This document shows positions 25,809-35,220 of a stretch of DNA of 64,000 nt, piece by piece; position 1 is the stretch's first letter, and every line of letters begins with the position of its first letter. The position numbers were made by a program, and so were the translations under genes. Origin of the DNA: Planktomarina sp. (GTDB taxonomy: Bacteria; Pseudomonadota; Alphaproteobacteria; Rhodobacterales; Rhodobacteraceae); contig JADHLF010000007.1 in the NCBI GenBank assembly GCA_016780825.1, positions 1-64,000 on the forward strand, written 5' to 3'. The notes below the pieces were generated by a model. The model saw only the letters and a program-made list of their open reading frames with translations, was not told the DNA's origin and did no database searches.

Positions 25809-26462
25809 ATGAGTGTTGAGAAAGTCACCCCGGCTATGGCGGCCAAACGGACGCAGGAGCCGTCTCGGGCGCGCGACGGGTCTGAAAAAATTCTGGAACT
25901 GGCCATTGGACGTGAGCTGCGGGCCTTTCGGCGCGGCCAAGAGGTCACAGTTGCCGAGCTTGCCAATCGCACAGGCCTGTCAATCGGAATGCTGTCCAAG
26001 ATTGAAAATGGCAATACCTCTCCCTCCCTCAAGACCTTAAAAACCCTTGCAACGGCGTTGTCTTTGCCAATCACTGCATTTTTTCGCGGCTTTGAGGCGC
26101 GCCAGGAGGCGGTCTACACAAAAAGCGGTGAAGGGATCGCGGCCGAGGAGGCTGGCACTCTGGCGGGTCATCAAACATATCTTTTGGGACATATCAGCGC
26201 CCCGTCCAGCGGGGTCATCGTAAAGCCATATTTGGTAACTCTGACCTCGGAGGCGGATGTGTTGCCAAGCGGCCAACAGGGCGGCACCCAGACCATCTAT
26301 ATGCTGGAGGGAGAAATGGACTACCGGCATGGCGACAGGCTCTACAGGCTTACCGCCGGGGACAGCTTGCAATTTGAAGCCGAAAGCCCGCATGGGCCAG
26401 TGGCTCCGGCAAAATCCCCCGTTCGCTACCTGTCCATCGTCAGCGCGCCGCAGAGCAGCTGA
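25809..26462 (+). CDS. XRE family transcriptional regulator with cupin domain
   Basis: 217-residue DNA-binding protein. Helix-turn-helix of the XRE/Cro type at about residues 35-95 (VTVAELANRTGLSIGMLSKIENGNTSPSLKTL) and a C-terminal cupin ligand-sensing domain (about 140-210; TIYMLEGEMDYRHGDRLYRLTAGDSL). This architecture (PuuR/SutR-like) usually controls amine, amino-acid or sulfur-compound metabolism. It is divergent from the GlxA-type gene with only 68 bases between, so the two may cross-regulate. Target unknown. Confidence 0.9.
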   Translation: MSVEKVTPAMAAKRTQEPSRARDGSEKILELAIGRELRAFRRGQEVTVAELANRTGLSIGMLSKIENGNTSPSLKTLKTLATALSLPITAFFRGFEARQEAVYTKSGEGIAAEEAGTLAGHQTYLLGHISAPSSGVIVKPYLVTLTSEADVLPSGQQGGTQTIYMLEGEMDYRHGDRLYRLTAGDSLQFEAESPHGPVAPAKSPVRYLSIVSAPQSS

Positions 26463-26471
26463 ACCCGCGCA

Positions 26472-26886
26472 TCATCGCAGCAGGTCAAGCCCCGCCTTGC
26501 GATGGGTGTACCAAACCAGACCGGCCGCCACCGCCAAGGACATGCCACTCGACATCACAAGAGACACACCGCCGGGCGCCGCAGCCCCGACCCAGAGCGC
26601 ATGACCCATGGTCAGCGCCACACCAACAAGCGAAAGAAACAATACAGGCCGCGCTGTGGCCCGGCGCAGCAGCATCAAAACACAGCCCAATGCCCCCCCC
26701 AAAAACTGCAACCGCAAAGGCCGCTGTCACCCAGCCGGGCCGATGGGCAATCACCGCCCTATAGGCAGGCGGGACATCCGCCAGGGCGTCGGGATCCATT
26801 TGTAGCGCAAAATTGAAACAGCCCAGGGCGTTCCAAATCAGGCCCAATAGGGCAATCATCCAAAACACAGGGCTCGGTTTCATCAT
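26472..26886 (-). pseudogene. Frameshifted four-helix membrane protein gene
   Basis: The first part (from ATG 26886: MMKPSPVFWMIALLGLIWNALGCFNFALQ) and the second part (ending in LVWYTHRKAGLDLLR at 26472) lie in two frames that meet at a run of eight Gs on the minus strand (26693-26700). Removing one G restores a single 137-residue protein with four transmembrane helices, resembling small uncharacterised membrane proteins of marine Proteobacteria. Either a true frameshift mutation, a slippage-controlled gene, or a homopolymer sequencing error. A GAGAGG precedes the start, so the gene signals are intact. Confidence 0.8.
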
Positions 26887-27305
26887 CACGCGGCGCCTCT
26901 CTTCTATAAGATTATGACCTAGGGAGCATCCCTATCATTGGCCCTCTCTTGCTCACAAGCCGCATTCATAAGGCATGACCTTCAAAAACCCGATCTGCAG
27001 GGTGCACCTTGGGCCTTTATCAGTCATTTTATCTATAAGTAATAGAAGACTATTGCATAACGCCATTTCAACATGAAATGAGGGCAGCGCCGGCCGGGGG
27101 GGCAGGCAGGCGCAGCCCGGTGTTGCCACCGGGCAAAGTGTTTTGGATTGGCGGCTGGATTATGCAGAGGTCTTTAGAATATTATTGCACCCCAAGAGGT
27201 CCACTCACATTGACTTTTTGCATACTGAACTCTTCTCTCAAGGCTGAGAGATATTCGAAAATGCACCAAAATAGATTGGTTACTATACAGCGCGAGAAAC
27301 AGTCC
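26887..27305. other. 419-base intergenic stretch with several short inverted repeats
   Basis: No convincing gene in either strand. It holds three small perfect inverted repeats: TAGGGA-GCA-TCCCTA (26931-26945), CATTTCA-ACA-TGAAATG (27064-27080) and GCCCGGTG-TTGC-CACCGGGC (27115-27134). The first lies upstream of the frameshifted gene. The last, an 8-bp GC stem, could end a short transcript but lacks a good T-run. The part after 27170 is AT-richer and probably carries the promoter of the SnoaL-like gene. Confidence 0.5.
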
Positions 27306-27674
27306 ATGACACCCACGCACACACTTGATCCTTGGCAATTTGCCCAGGATTGGCAAGACGGTTGGAACAGTCACGATTTGGACCGGATCATGGCCCATTA
27401 TCACGAAGAGGTGGTGTTTAGATCGGCCAAAGCGCAAGCCTTGGTTGGGAAGGGAGAGCTCACCGGCCATGACGAATTGCGCGGCTATTGGGCCGAAGCC
27501 CTAAAGCGTCAGCCCGACCTCAAATTTCAAGTCCAAGACGTTTTCAAAGGACATGAGATGATTGTCTTGAGCTACAGTAATCAAAACAATATCTGCGCAA
27601 CTGAAACATTCTATTTCAACGCAGAGGGCCTGGTCTTTCGCGCAGCGGCCTGTCATCAAGCACCGCGGCGCTAA
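27306..27674 (+). CDS. SnoaL-like (NTF2 fold) protein
   Basis: 122-residue protein of the nuclear transport factor 2/SnoaL-like fold, as seen from DPWQFAQDWQDGWNSHDLDRIMAHYHEEVVFRSAKAQ and GHDELRGYWAEALKRQPDLKF. The start ATG 27306 (MTPTHTLDP) is chosen because the NTF2 fold begins there; the frame is open 228 bases further upstream with unlike sequence. Members range from isomerases and hydrolases to ligand-binding proteins. No catalytic assignment is possible here. A single-gene transcript in an accessory-looking patch. Confidence 0.75.
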   Translation: MTPTHTLDPWQFAQDWQDGWNSHDLDRIMAHYHEEVVFRSAKAQALVGKGELTGHDELRGYWAEALKRQPDLKFQVQDVFKGHEMIVLSYSNQNNICATETFYFNAEGLVFRAAACHQAPRR

Positions 27675-27775
27675 ATCCACAATCACCGTTCAAGCGCGCC
27701 ATCACTGCGGCGTTGTGTTCAAAAAATAAACCATTAGTCTGCACATCTTCACGCGCTTGGAAATTCGGGGGGGCC

Positions 27776-27940
27776 ATGAGCCACAAACAGATCAATTTCA
27801 TCGGCTGGATACTTTTTGTCCTCTCCGCGATTGGCTTCATCATCGCCTCCATCGGAAGTTTTTGGTCCATGGTGGGATCTGTGTTGTTCCTGGTGGCCTG
27901 TTTGGTCTTTTTGATTCCCTTCTTTCGACCGGACGAGTGA
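27776..27940 (+). CDS. Small two-helix membrane protein
   Basis: 54-residue hydrophobic protein starting MSHKQINFIGW, with two predicted transmembrane helices (about 7-27 and 30-49) and a short charged tail ending FRPDE. A run of seven Gs precedes the ATG (positions 27767-27773) and may serve as the ribosome site. Short proteins of this kind are scattered in Rhodobacterales as hypothetical proteins. I cannot assign a function. Confidence 0.6.
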   Translation: MSHKQINFIGWILFVLSAIGFIIASIGSFWSMVGSVLFLVACLVFLIPFFRPDE

Positions 27941-28059
27941 ACCGCTGGCTGCGCCGCTCGGGGGTGGGTTTGTCCAAGGCAAATTTTAGGCCCAAAGAAT
28001 ACATAATTTATTTTATAACAATGCCTAATATCGCAAACTTTATGTAAATTTACGCAGGT

Positions 28060-28452
28060 TCAAACCCGTATCGGCACCATCGTCCCCTGCATCAACGCAA
28101 CTTTAACATCGCCATCAAATACATCGGCCCGCACGATCACCAAACGTGCGCCGGATTTCTCCACATGGCCCACGGCCCGCAGCGGACCTTTGCGCCCCGG
28201 TGCCAAAAGGTTGATTTTCATTTCCGCCGTCAAAACCTCAAAGCCCTCTTCCATCATCGTCAAGGCCGCATATCCCGCCGCACTGTCACCCAGCGCAAAG
28301 ATCAAACCGGCGTGGGCATATCCATGCTGCTGTTGACTGCCGGGCAGGATTGGCGCTGTGATCTCAACATGCCCCGGCTCAACCACCACCATCTCCGCCC
28401 CAAAGGTTTTCATGATGCTCTGACGCGCAAAGCTTTTTGTGACCCGTTCCAT
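28060..28452 (-). CDS. PaaI family hotdog thioesterase
   Basis: 130-residue hotdog-fold acyl-CoA thioesterase. The signature HGYAHAGLIFALGDSAAGYAAL is the PaaI-type HGG/active-site helix, here with HAG in place of HGG. A second conserved stretch is EMKINLLAPGRKGPLRAVGHV. Start ATG 28452 (MERVTKSFARQ), preceded by AAGGGG and only 2 nt after the pdeM stop; an in-frame ATG at 28485 would overlap pdeM. Substrate unknown; likely a housekeeping aryl- or acyl-CoA hydrolase. Last gene of the fhs-folD-lhr-pdeM run. Confidence 0.85.
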   Translation of the reverse strand: MERVTKSFARQSIMKTFGAEMVVVEPGHVEITAPILPGSQQQHGYAHAGLIFALGDSAAGYAALTMMEEGFEVLTAEMKINLLAPGRKGPLRAVGHVEKSGARLVIVRADVFDGDVKVALMQGTMVPIRV

Positions 28453-28454
28453 CT

Positions 28455-29135
28455 CTATCCCCTTGGCATGGGCAAGACATGACATGTCTCGCCGGTTAAA
28501 ACCGCGACCGCCCCCGGTTGCATCACATCCCGCAAAATCGCCGTATCACTGCGCAGGCCCCCGGTGAAAGTGCCAAATGCTGGCAACATCACCCTGTGCT
28601 GATCGTATAAAAAACAGGGGCGCGTGATGTGCCGCCGCCCCACAGATACGGCGGCTTTCGGATGGTAGTGACCAGAGACCTCAGCCCCATCCTCCGCCAG
28701 ATGTTGAAGCTCAGCAATATGACGGAACACCAAGGGTCCATCGCGATATTCCGCCAGATGCGCGCCCGAAAATGCAACGGGCCCCGGGTCGTGATTGCCC
28801 TCAATCCAAATCCACTGCCGCCCGGCCTGCATGCGATACAGACAGGCGCATTGTGCAGGATCAAGGCTACCCGAGGCCTGCAAATCATCAAAACTATCGC
28901 CCAGGCAAATCACAATTTCGGGGGCCAAGGCCTCGATTTCATTTTGCAGCCTCACCAATGTGTCCGCGGTATCATAGGGCGGCACCATGACGCCCGAGCG
29001 GCGCGCCATGCGCTCTGATTTTCCCATATGTAAATCTGAAACGCAGAGAATACGCCGATCTGCCCACCATAAGACCCCCGAAGCCCGCGCGGTCAGCTCC
29101 TCACCAAACAAGAAAAATACATGCCCATCACTCAT
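28455..29135 (-). CDS. pdeM: Ligase-associated DNA damage response endonuclease PdeM
   Basis: Calcineurin-like metallophosphoesterase of 226 residues. Metal motifs are all present: CVSDLHMGKSERMARR, CLGDSFDD, IEGNHDPGP and SGHYHPK. PdeM proteins are encoded with a DNA ligase, an exonuclease and an Lhr-like helicase in a repair module. Here only the helicase gene precedes it (38 nt). I chose ATG 29135 (MSDGHVFFLFGEELTARASG) since family members begin with a similar stretch; ATG 29165 would add ten unlike residues. Confidence 0.9.
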   Translation of the reverse strand: MSDGHVFFLFGEELTARASGVLWWADRRILCVSDLHMGKSERMARRSGVMVPPYDTADTLVRLQNEIEALAPEIVICLGDSFDDLQASGSLDPAQCACLYRMQAGRQWIWIEGNHDPGPVAFSGAHLAEYRDGPLVFRHIAELQHLAEDGAEVSGHYHPKAAVSVGRRHITRPCFLYDQHRVMLPAFGTFTGGLRSDTAILRDVMQPGAVAVLTGETCHVLPMPRG

Positions 29136-29173
29136 GCCCCTGCATCGCGCAAAATGAGGGGGCATGGCAAGTT

Positions 29174-31603
29174 TTATTGCAAGGGCGCCAGGGTGATCTT
29201 GTTCAGACCGGAAGCCTCCATCAAGCGCGCGGTTTCCTCGGCCAACAGCCGCTCCTGCGCGGCGCCTTGCACCGGAACACGGCCCATTTCGAGAAAGAGC
29301 GGCGCGGCAAAGGGCGACAAACGGTCCAGCTCTTTGTGGTCCAGCCGCCCGGCACAGCGGGCCAGCATCTCCTCAATCCGGTCAAAATCCACCAACCCCC
29401 TACGGGCCTCTTCGCGGGTGATCTGCATTAATACGTGGTTCGGATCATATTTGAGCAAAGTGTCATAGAGAATATCCGACGAAAACGTCGCCTGCCGGCC
29501 TGATTTTCTCTGCCCCGGCATATTGCGCTCTATGAGACCGGCAATCACGGCACAGCCCCGAAAGCTGCGCTTCATCACCGCATTGCCCGCCAACCACCTC
29601 TCCAGCCCATCCCTCAGCCCCGCGGGAGCCAAAAGCCCTGCCGCATCGCCGAGCGGCTCAAGAGAGAGCAACATCACAGCGTAATCCGTGGCCACGAAAC
29701 TCAGCGGGGCCAATCGGGCCTCCTCCATCCGCTTTGAGAGCAAAAGCCCAAGCGTTTGCAGCGCATTGCGCCCGGCAAACCCGTAGACCACCGTTGCAAA
29801 GCGCCCCTCATGAGGGAAGCTCTCGACCAAAAGCCGATCCGCGCGCGGCAGGAGGCTGACGTGGCGCTGCAATGCGATCCAGTCGCGCATATAACCGGGC
29901 AGTTCTGGCCAGTCTTTTTGCTGAAATCCCGCCAATATACGCTGGCTCAATTGAGTAGATGTGGCAAATTTTGTGCCACTGAACGTCGCGATCTTTGGCT
30001 TTTTGCCCGGCTGTTTCGTCACTTCAACGGTCAGATCCCGCAGGCCCTCATAGCGCACCACCTGGCCGCCAATCAAAAAACTGTCCCCAGGTTGAAGCGT
30101 TGCGGCAAAGGCCTCCTCCACTTCGCCCAAGGCACGCCCACCGCGGCCCCTCAGCCGCACCTTGAGGCGATCACTGTCTTGGATGGTGCCAATGTTCATG
30201 CGAATGCGTTGTGCGGCGCGCGGGTCGCGCAATTGCCACTGGCCCTCCGCCGTTTGCCGCAACCGCCGCCACCGATCATAGGCTTTGAGCGCATAGCCTC
30301 CGGTGGCGCAAAACTCGAGGCAGGCGTCAAACTCTGCGCGCGCAAGCTGCGCGTACCGGCCCACTGTTGTGATCTGCCTATAAAGATCATCCGCGTGAAA
30401 CGGCCCGGCGCAGGCGGCGATCAAAATATGTTGGCACAAGACATCGCGGGGTCCCGGCCCCATCGGCTCGCCGTCCAGATCATTTGCGCGCACCGCCTGC
30501 AAAGCGGCGACACATTCCACCACCTCAAACCGATTGGCAGGCACCAAACGGGCTTTTGATGGGCTATTATAGCGATGATTGGCCCGGCCGATGCGTTGCA
30601 CCAGTCGTTTCACGTTCTTTGGCGCACCCACTTGGATCACCAAATCCACATTGCCCCAATCCAGCCCAAGGTCCAGCGATCCTGTGCAAACAATCGCACG
30701 CAAAGCGCCCGCAACCATTGCCGCTTCGACCCTTTCGCGCTGCGCCCGCGACAATGAGCCGTGATGAATGGCGATTGGCAGGTTGTCCTCATTGAATTGC
30801 CAAAGCTTATGAAAGAATATCTCCGCCTGCGCCCGCGTGTTGTGAAAAATTAACACCGTGTTGTGCTGCGCCACCTCGCGCAACACCTGTGGGATTGCAT
30901 AGCCGGCCCCGCCGCCAGACCAAGGTGCCGGCGCGTCAATCTGCAACATAGCGATATCGGGCAGAGGGCCGGGCGGCGCCTGAATGATATGACAGGGTGC
31001 AGGATGGCAGGCCATAAAGCCCGCAATCTCCTCTGGATCTTGCACCGTGGCCGATAAGCCAATCCGCTGCATATCTGGACACATATGCTGCAAAGCCGCC
31101 AGTGACAGCATCAGCTGATCCCCGCGTTTCGACTCGCTGAGCGCATGCACCTCGTCAATCACCACCCGTTTAAGCCCCGAAAAGATGCGCTCCGCGTCGC
31201 TATAGCTGGTCAAAAGCGCCAGGCTTTCTGGCGTGGTCAGCAAGATCTGCGGCGGATCTGCGCGCTGGCGGCGCTTTTGCGTGGCACTGGTGTCGCCGGT
31301 ACGATCCTCGATGCGAATATCCAGCCCCATCTCCTCGGCTGGCCCGCGCAGATTGCGCTTTATATCTGCCGCCAGAGCTTTGAGGGGCGAGACATAAAGC
31401 GTGTGGAGGCCCGCATGGGGGGCCTGCGCCAAATCAGCCAGGCTCGGCAAGAAACCCGCCAAGGTTTTGCCGCAGCCGGTCGGGGCGATCAGCAGGCAAG
31501 CGGGGTTGCCGCGCGCCTCCATGACTTGCAATTGATGCGCATGGGGTTGCCAGCCTTTTTGGGTGAACCAGTCAGTGAGGGCAGCAGGCAAAACATCAGA
31601 CAT
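29174..31603 (-). CDS. Ligase-associated DNA damage response DEXH-box helicase (Lhr-like)
   Basis: 809-residue superfamily 2 helicase of the bacterial Lhr-core type (TIGR04121-like). Motifs in order: APTGCGKT (Walker A, 40-47), TPESLALL (Ib), DEVHA (II), LSATV (III), then the second RecA domain with VCTGSLDLGLDWGNVDLVIQVGAPK and QRIGRANHR (VI). The winged-helix and Lhr-specific beta-barrel regions fill the C-terminal half. Works with PdeM, a ligase and an exonuclease in DNA repair. The latter two are not nearby. Located 39 nt after folD on the same strand. Confidence 0.93.
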   Translation of the reverse strand: MSDVLPAALTDWFTQKGWQPHAHQLQVMEARGNPACLLIAPTGCGKTLAGFLPSLADLAQAPHAGLHTLYVSPLKALAADIKRNLRGPAEEMGLDIRIEDRTGDTSATQKRRQRADPPQILLTTPESLALLTSYSDAERIFSGLKRVVIDEVHALSESKRGDQLMLSLAALQHMCPDMQRIGLSATVQDPEEIAGFMACHPAPCHIIQAPPGPLPDIAMLQIDAPAPWSGGGAGYAIPQVLREVAQHNTVLIFHNTRAQAEIFFHKLWQFNEDNLPIAIHHGSLSRAQRERVEAAMVAGALRAIVCTGSLDLGLDWGNVDLVIQVGAPKNVKRLVQRIGRANHRYNSPSKARLVPANRFEVVECVAALQAVRANDLDGEPMGPGPRDVLCQHILIAACAGPFHADDLYRQITTVGRYAQLARAEFDACLEFCATGGYALKAYDRWRRLRQTAEGQWQLRDPRAAQRIRMNIGTIQDSDRLKVRLRGRGGRALGEVEEAFAATLQPGDSFLIGGQVVRYEGLRDLTVEVTKQPGKKPKIATFSGTKFATSTQLSQRILAGFQQKDWPELPGYMRDWIALQRHVSLLPRADRLLVESFPHEGRFATVVYGFAGRNALQTLGLLLSKRMEEARLAPLSFVATDYAVMLLSLEPLGDAAGLLAPAGLRDGLERWLAGNAVMKRSFRGCAVIAGLIERNMPGQRKSGRQATFSSDILYDTLLKYDPNHVLMQITREEARRGLVDFDRIEEMLARCAGRLDHKELDRLSPFAAPLFLEMGRVPVQGAAQERLLAEETARLMEASGLNKITLAPLQ

Positions 31604-31642
31604 GCGCCAATATAACCTTGCCCTCGCAGCATGAAAACACCT

Positions 31643-32545
31643 TTACGCGGTCAATCCTTCCGGCTCGGGCAAATCATGGGCCCGGCAGGTCGCCGTCAAA
31701 GTATTGGCCAGGAGGCAGGCAATGGTCATTGGACCCACGCCACCCGGCACCGGGGTGATCGCCCCGGCCACTTCAGCGCAGCTGGCAAAATCGACGTCAC
31801 CCACCAATTTCATCTTGCCCTCGCCTTTTTCCGGCGCAGCAATCCGGTTGATGCCCACGTCAATCACCACAGCACCGGGTTTGATCCAATCGCCCGGGAC
31901 CATTTCCGGACGGCCCACCGCCGCCACCACGATATCGGCCCGGCGCACAACCTCTGGCAGATCCTTGGTCCGCGAATGTGCAATTATGACCGTACAGCTG
32001 TCGCCCAGCAAAAGCTGGGCCATTGGTTTACCGACAATGTTCGAGCGGCCGATGACCACAGCTTCACAGCCTGACAGTGACCCGAAATGATCCCGCAGCA
32101 TCATCAAACACCCCAAAGGTGTGCAGGGCACCATAGATTTTTGCCCGGTGCCCAACAGGCCGACGTTTGAGATATGGAACCCATCAACATCCTTGGCCGG
32201 GTCAATACAGCCGATGACCAATTCCTCGTTTAAATGCTTGGGCAAGGGCAATTGCACCAAAATTCCGTGCACGGCCGGATCGGCATTCAACTGATCGATG
32301 ACTGCAATCAACTCTTCTTCGCTGACAGAGGCGTCTAGCTTGTGCTCAAAAGAGGTCATGCCGACTTCCACCGTCTGCTTGCCCTTTGAGCGCACATAGA
32401 CTTGGCTGGCCGGATCCTCGCCGACCAAAACCACCGCAAGACCGGGCACAATGCCATGGTCCTGCTTCAAGCGCGCCACATGTTCGGCCACCTGCCCGCG
32501 GACCTGCGCCGCAAAGGCCTTGCCATCAATTAACTGTGCAGTCAT
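31643..32545 (-). CDS. folD: Methylene-THF dehydrogenase / methenyl-THF cyclohydrolase
   Basis: Bifunctional enzyme interconverting 5,10-methylene-, 5,10-methenyl- and 10-formyl-THF. 300 residues from ATG 32545 ([17 protein letters not shown]) behind GGGAG; the frame is open to 32593. The catalytic lysine lies in [14 protein letters not shown] (K54 or K56), with [18 protein letters not shown] and [15 protein letters not shown] further on and the C-terminal [15 protein letters not shown]. It starts 84 bases after fhs, and together they oxidise the methyl group released by sarcosine oxidase. Confidence 0.97.
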   Translation of the reverse strand: MTAQLIDGKAFAAQVRGQVAEHVARLKQDHGIVPGLAVVLVGEDPASQVYVRSKGKQTVEVGMTSFEHKLDASVSEEELIAVIDQLNADPAVHGILVQLPLPKHLNEELVIGCIDPAKDVDGFHISNVGLLGTGQKSMVPCTPLGCLMMLRDHFGSLSGCEAVVIGRSNIVGKPMAQLLLGDSCTVIIAHSRTKDLPEVVRRADIVVAAVGRPEMVPGDWIKPGAVVIDVGINRIAAPEKGEGKMKLVGDVDFASCAEVAGAITPVPGGVGPMTIACLLANTLTATCRAHDLPEPEGLTA

Positions 32546-32629
32546 CTTCCATCTCCCAAACCCAGAATTTCTGCCTTCATACGAAAACCCCAAAGACGAC
32601 TCCCCCCGCCCAAAGGCGAGGGAATGATC

Positions 32630-34306
32630 CTAGAACAAGCCTTCGATTTCGCCCGCATCATTAAGCATGATGGTTTCGGCAGCCGGCTTGCGCGGCAATC
32701 CCGGCATGGTCATGATTTCGCCGCAGACCACAACAACAAAGCCAGCACCCGCAGAGAGGCGCACTTCACGGACCGGCACAGAATGGCCCACAGGCGCGCC
32801 GCGCAGATTGGGATCTGTGCTAAAGCTGTATTGTGTTTTGGCCATGCAGACCGGCAAATGCCCATAGCCCTGCTCTTCCCAATCCTTCAGCTGATTGCGG
32901 ATCTTTTGATCCATCAAGGCCTCATCGGCGCGGTAAATCCGCTTACAGATGGTTTGGATCTTTTCAGCCAAGGGCATCTCATCTGCGTAGATCGGCGCGA
33001 AATTGGCCATATCTGCATCGGCAATCTCCGCCACGCGTGTGGCCAAAGCCTCAGCGCCTTTGCCGCCAAATTCCCAATGCTGCGATACGATGGCTTCGGA
33101 GCCTTGCGCCGCGACAAAGTCTTTCACCGCTTGCACTTCAGCCTCAGTATCCGCAACGAAATGGTTGATAGCGACCACCACAGGCACGCCAAAACTCTTC
33201 AGATTTTCGATGTGGCGTCCTAAGTTGGGGCAACCGGCTTTCACCGCCTCGACATTCTCGATGCCAAGATCAGCCTTGGCCACGCCGCCATTCATTTTCA
33301 TCGCCCGCACCGTGGCCACCAGCACCACAGCCGATGGCGCCAGTCCCGCTTTGCGACACTTGATGTTGAGGAATTTCTCTGCGCCCAAGTCGGCCCCAAA
33401 TCCAGCCTCAGTCACCACATAATCGCAAAGTTTCAGCGCGGTTGTGGTGGCGATGACCGAGTTACACCCGTGCGCAATATTGGCAAATGGGCCACCATGC
33501 ACAAAGGCCGGGTTGTTTTCCAACGTCTGCACCAGGTTTGGCTGCATCGCATCTTTCAAAAGGACCGTCATTGCGCCATCTGCCTTGATATCACGGGCAA
33601 AAACAGGGCTGCGGTCGCGACGATAGGCCACGATCATATCGCCGAGGCGTTTTTGCAAATCGGTCAGATCTTTGGCCAAACATAGAATCGCCATGACCTC
33701 CGAGGCAACGGTGATGTCAAAACCTGCTTCGCGTGGGAAGCCATTGGACACCCCGCCCAAAGAGGTTGTGATTTGCCGCAGCGCGCGGTCGTTCATATCG
33801 ACCACCCGGCGCCACACCACGCGGCGCGTATCGATGTCGAGCTCATTGCCCCAATAGATGTGGTTGTCGATCATCGCAGACAAGAGGCTGTGTGCCGAGG
33901 TAATTGCGTGAAAATCACCCGTGAAATGCAGGTTCATATCTTCCATCGGCACGATTTGCGCATAGCCGCCCCCGGCAGCGCCGCCCTTCATCCCGAAATT
34001 CGGGCCCAAAGAGGCCTCGCGAATACAGACCATTGCCTTCTTTCCGATGCGGTTCAAACCATCACCAAGACCGACGGTGGTTGTGGTCTTACCCTCACCC
34101 GCCGGCGTTGGGTTGATGGCGGTGACCAGGATCAACTTGCCATTTTTGCGGTCTTGAACCGAATTGATAAAAGACTGGCTCACTTTGGCCTTATCGTGGC
34201 CGTAAGGCAGCAGGTCTTTGCTCTCGATTCCAATCTTTGCGCCAATGTCCTGAATCAGGGCTTTGGAAGCACCGCGTGCAATTTCAATATCCGATTTATA
34301 GCTCAC
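32630..34306 (-). CDS. fhs: Formate-tetrahydrofolate ligase
   Basis: ATP-dependent enzyme linking formate and THF to 10-formyl-THF; running in reverse it yields formate and ATP from methyl oxidation. 558 residues, the usual length. ATP site [19 protein letters not shown] at about 67-85; other motifs are [22 protein letters not shown] and [16 protein letters not shown]. The start is a GTG at 34306 ([14 protein letters not shown] follows), six bases after GGAGA; the upstream in-frame ATG at 34351 lacks homology. First of a tight run with folD, lhr-like, pdeM and paaI. Confidence 0.97.
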   Translation of the reverse strand: MSYKSDIEIARGASKALIQDIGAKIGIESKDLLPYGHDKAKVSQSFINSVQDRKNGKLILVTAINPTPAGEGKTTTTVGLGDGLNRIGKKAMVCIREASLGPNFGMKGGAAGGGYAQIVPMEDMNLHFTGDFHAITSAHSLLSAMIDNHIYWGNELDIDTRRVVWRRVVDMNDRALRQITTSLGGVSNGFPREAGFDITVASEVMAILCLAKDLTDLQKRLGDMIVAYRRDRSPVFARDIKADGAMTVLLKDAMQPNLVQTLENNPAFVHGGPFANIAHGCNSVIATTTALKLCDYVVTEAGFGADLGAEKFLNIKCRKAGLAPSAVVLVATVRAMKMNGGVAKADLGIENVEAVKAGCPNLGRHIENLKSFGVPVVVAINHFVADTEAEVQAVKDFVAAQGSEAIVSQHWEFGGKGAEALATRVAEIADADMANFAPIYADEMPLAEKIQTICKRIYRADEALMDQKIRNQLKDWEEQGYGHLPVCMAKTQYSFSTDPNLRGAPVGHSVPVREVRLSAGAGFVVVVCGEIMTMPGLPRKPAAETIMLNDAGEIEGLF

Positions 34307-34502
34307 TTTAAGTCTCCAATGTGACCGCTTGATCAAAGTATACCGTTGCATGTACCGACATCTGCGACAAACGAGCAGAGTAAATCCGACATTTGCACTC
34401 GCGTGTGCGGCAACTGATTGAGCGCTATGGGGTTCATTGGAAACTCAGGCTTCAACTTTGAAACTTATTTGCTAACATTATGGGATATAGTTGGAGAGGT
34501 CA

Positions 34503-34577
34503 TTGCAGCGATTCATTTTCATTTTGCACATCACCATGCTGATCGGTGCCGCATATCTTATTCTTTGGATTACCTAG
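34503..34577 (+). CDS. Candidate 24-residue membrane peptide
   Basis: A TTG at 34503, six bases after GGAG, opens a frame of 24 codons reading MQRFIFILHITMLIGAAYLI then LWIT and a stop. The product would be one transmembrane helix with a single basic residue at its N-terminus, as in known small membrane proteins. A TTG at 34491 in the same frame would add four residues. It lies alone in the gap between fhs and the MOSC gene. Gene status is uncertain because the start is TTG and there is no homology I can recall. Confidence 0.3.
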   Translation: MQRFIFILHITMLIGAAYLILWIT

Positions 34578-34597
34578 GCCAAAACAGCCGCCCAGGC

Positions 34598-35200
34598 CTA
34601 TAGAAAGCGCATTTGCCCATCCGCCTGCCAGGCCCGTTGCTCAGGGCAATGCAGGCGCAGCACAACGCCCAATGCCAACGCGCCAGGTCGCTCGACCCAG
34701 GCGGTCACACCGCGCTTGCCCTGTGCATGGGCTTTGAAGAATTTTCCTTGCCCGGGCAGGTCCCGCTCAATGGTCATGCCGACCTGATGGCAGGGGTAAT
34801 TTTGCATATCCACCACCACAGTCGTGCCCTGCGGTGCCTGAAGCCGTGACGACGGCGGGATATAGGAAAAGTCTCGGCATCCTGAGACCACCATCGTCGC
34901 CCCCAGCCATTGGGGATTGAAATGCGCAATCTCCATGTCGCGCGCGATCTGGTCTATGTCTTCTTGGCTGACGATGCTGAGCTGCCGCACATTGATGATT
35001 TGAGTGCCCCGCGGATGTTGTTGCAACACGCGGCTGTCCGAGGCGCGGGTCCGGCCGCGATGCGCCGCACCCACAACCCCATCCCAATCCAATTGCAGCT
35101 TTTGGCGCGGCTCTGTCTCAATTTCAATGTCGCGCCGATGGGTGACCACGCCCAGCCATGTGATGGTCAGGTGAACATCTGTTGCCCTCAATGCCGGCAT
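34598..35200 (-). CDS. MOSC domain-containing protein
   Basis: 200-residue MOSC (Mo cofactor sulfurase C-terminal) domain protein. The family pattern is visible in RQLSIVSQEDIDQIARDM, FNPQWLGATMVVSGCRDFSYIPPSSRLQ and TTVVVDMQNYPCHQVG, including the conserved cysteine of the YPC motif. MOSC proteins handle molybdenum cofactor sulfur or N-hydroxylated substrates. The exact role is not assignable. GGAG precedes ATG 35200. Located downstream of ftsH but separated from it by a terminator. Confidence 0.88.
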   Translation of the reverse strand: MPALRATDVHLTITWLGVVTHRRDIEIETEPRQKLQLDWDGVVGAAHRGRTRASDSRVLQQHPRGTQIINVRQLSIVSQEDIDQIARDMEIAHFNPQWLGATMVVSGCRDFSYIPPSSRLQAPQGTTVVVDMQNYPCHQVGMTIERDLPGQGKFFKAHAQGKRGVTAWVERPGALALGVVLRLHCPEQRAWQADGQMRFL

Positions 35201-35220
35201 CGCTCCCGCTCCGTAATAAA

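Noticed and set aside
34418..34603. A 61-codon frame upstream of the MOSC gene on the plus strand
   Set aside because: TTG start without a ribosome site and no hydrophobic or domain pattern; the overlapping short membrane frame at 34503 has better signals.
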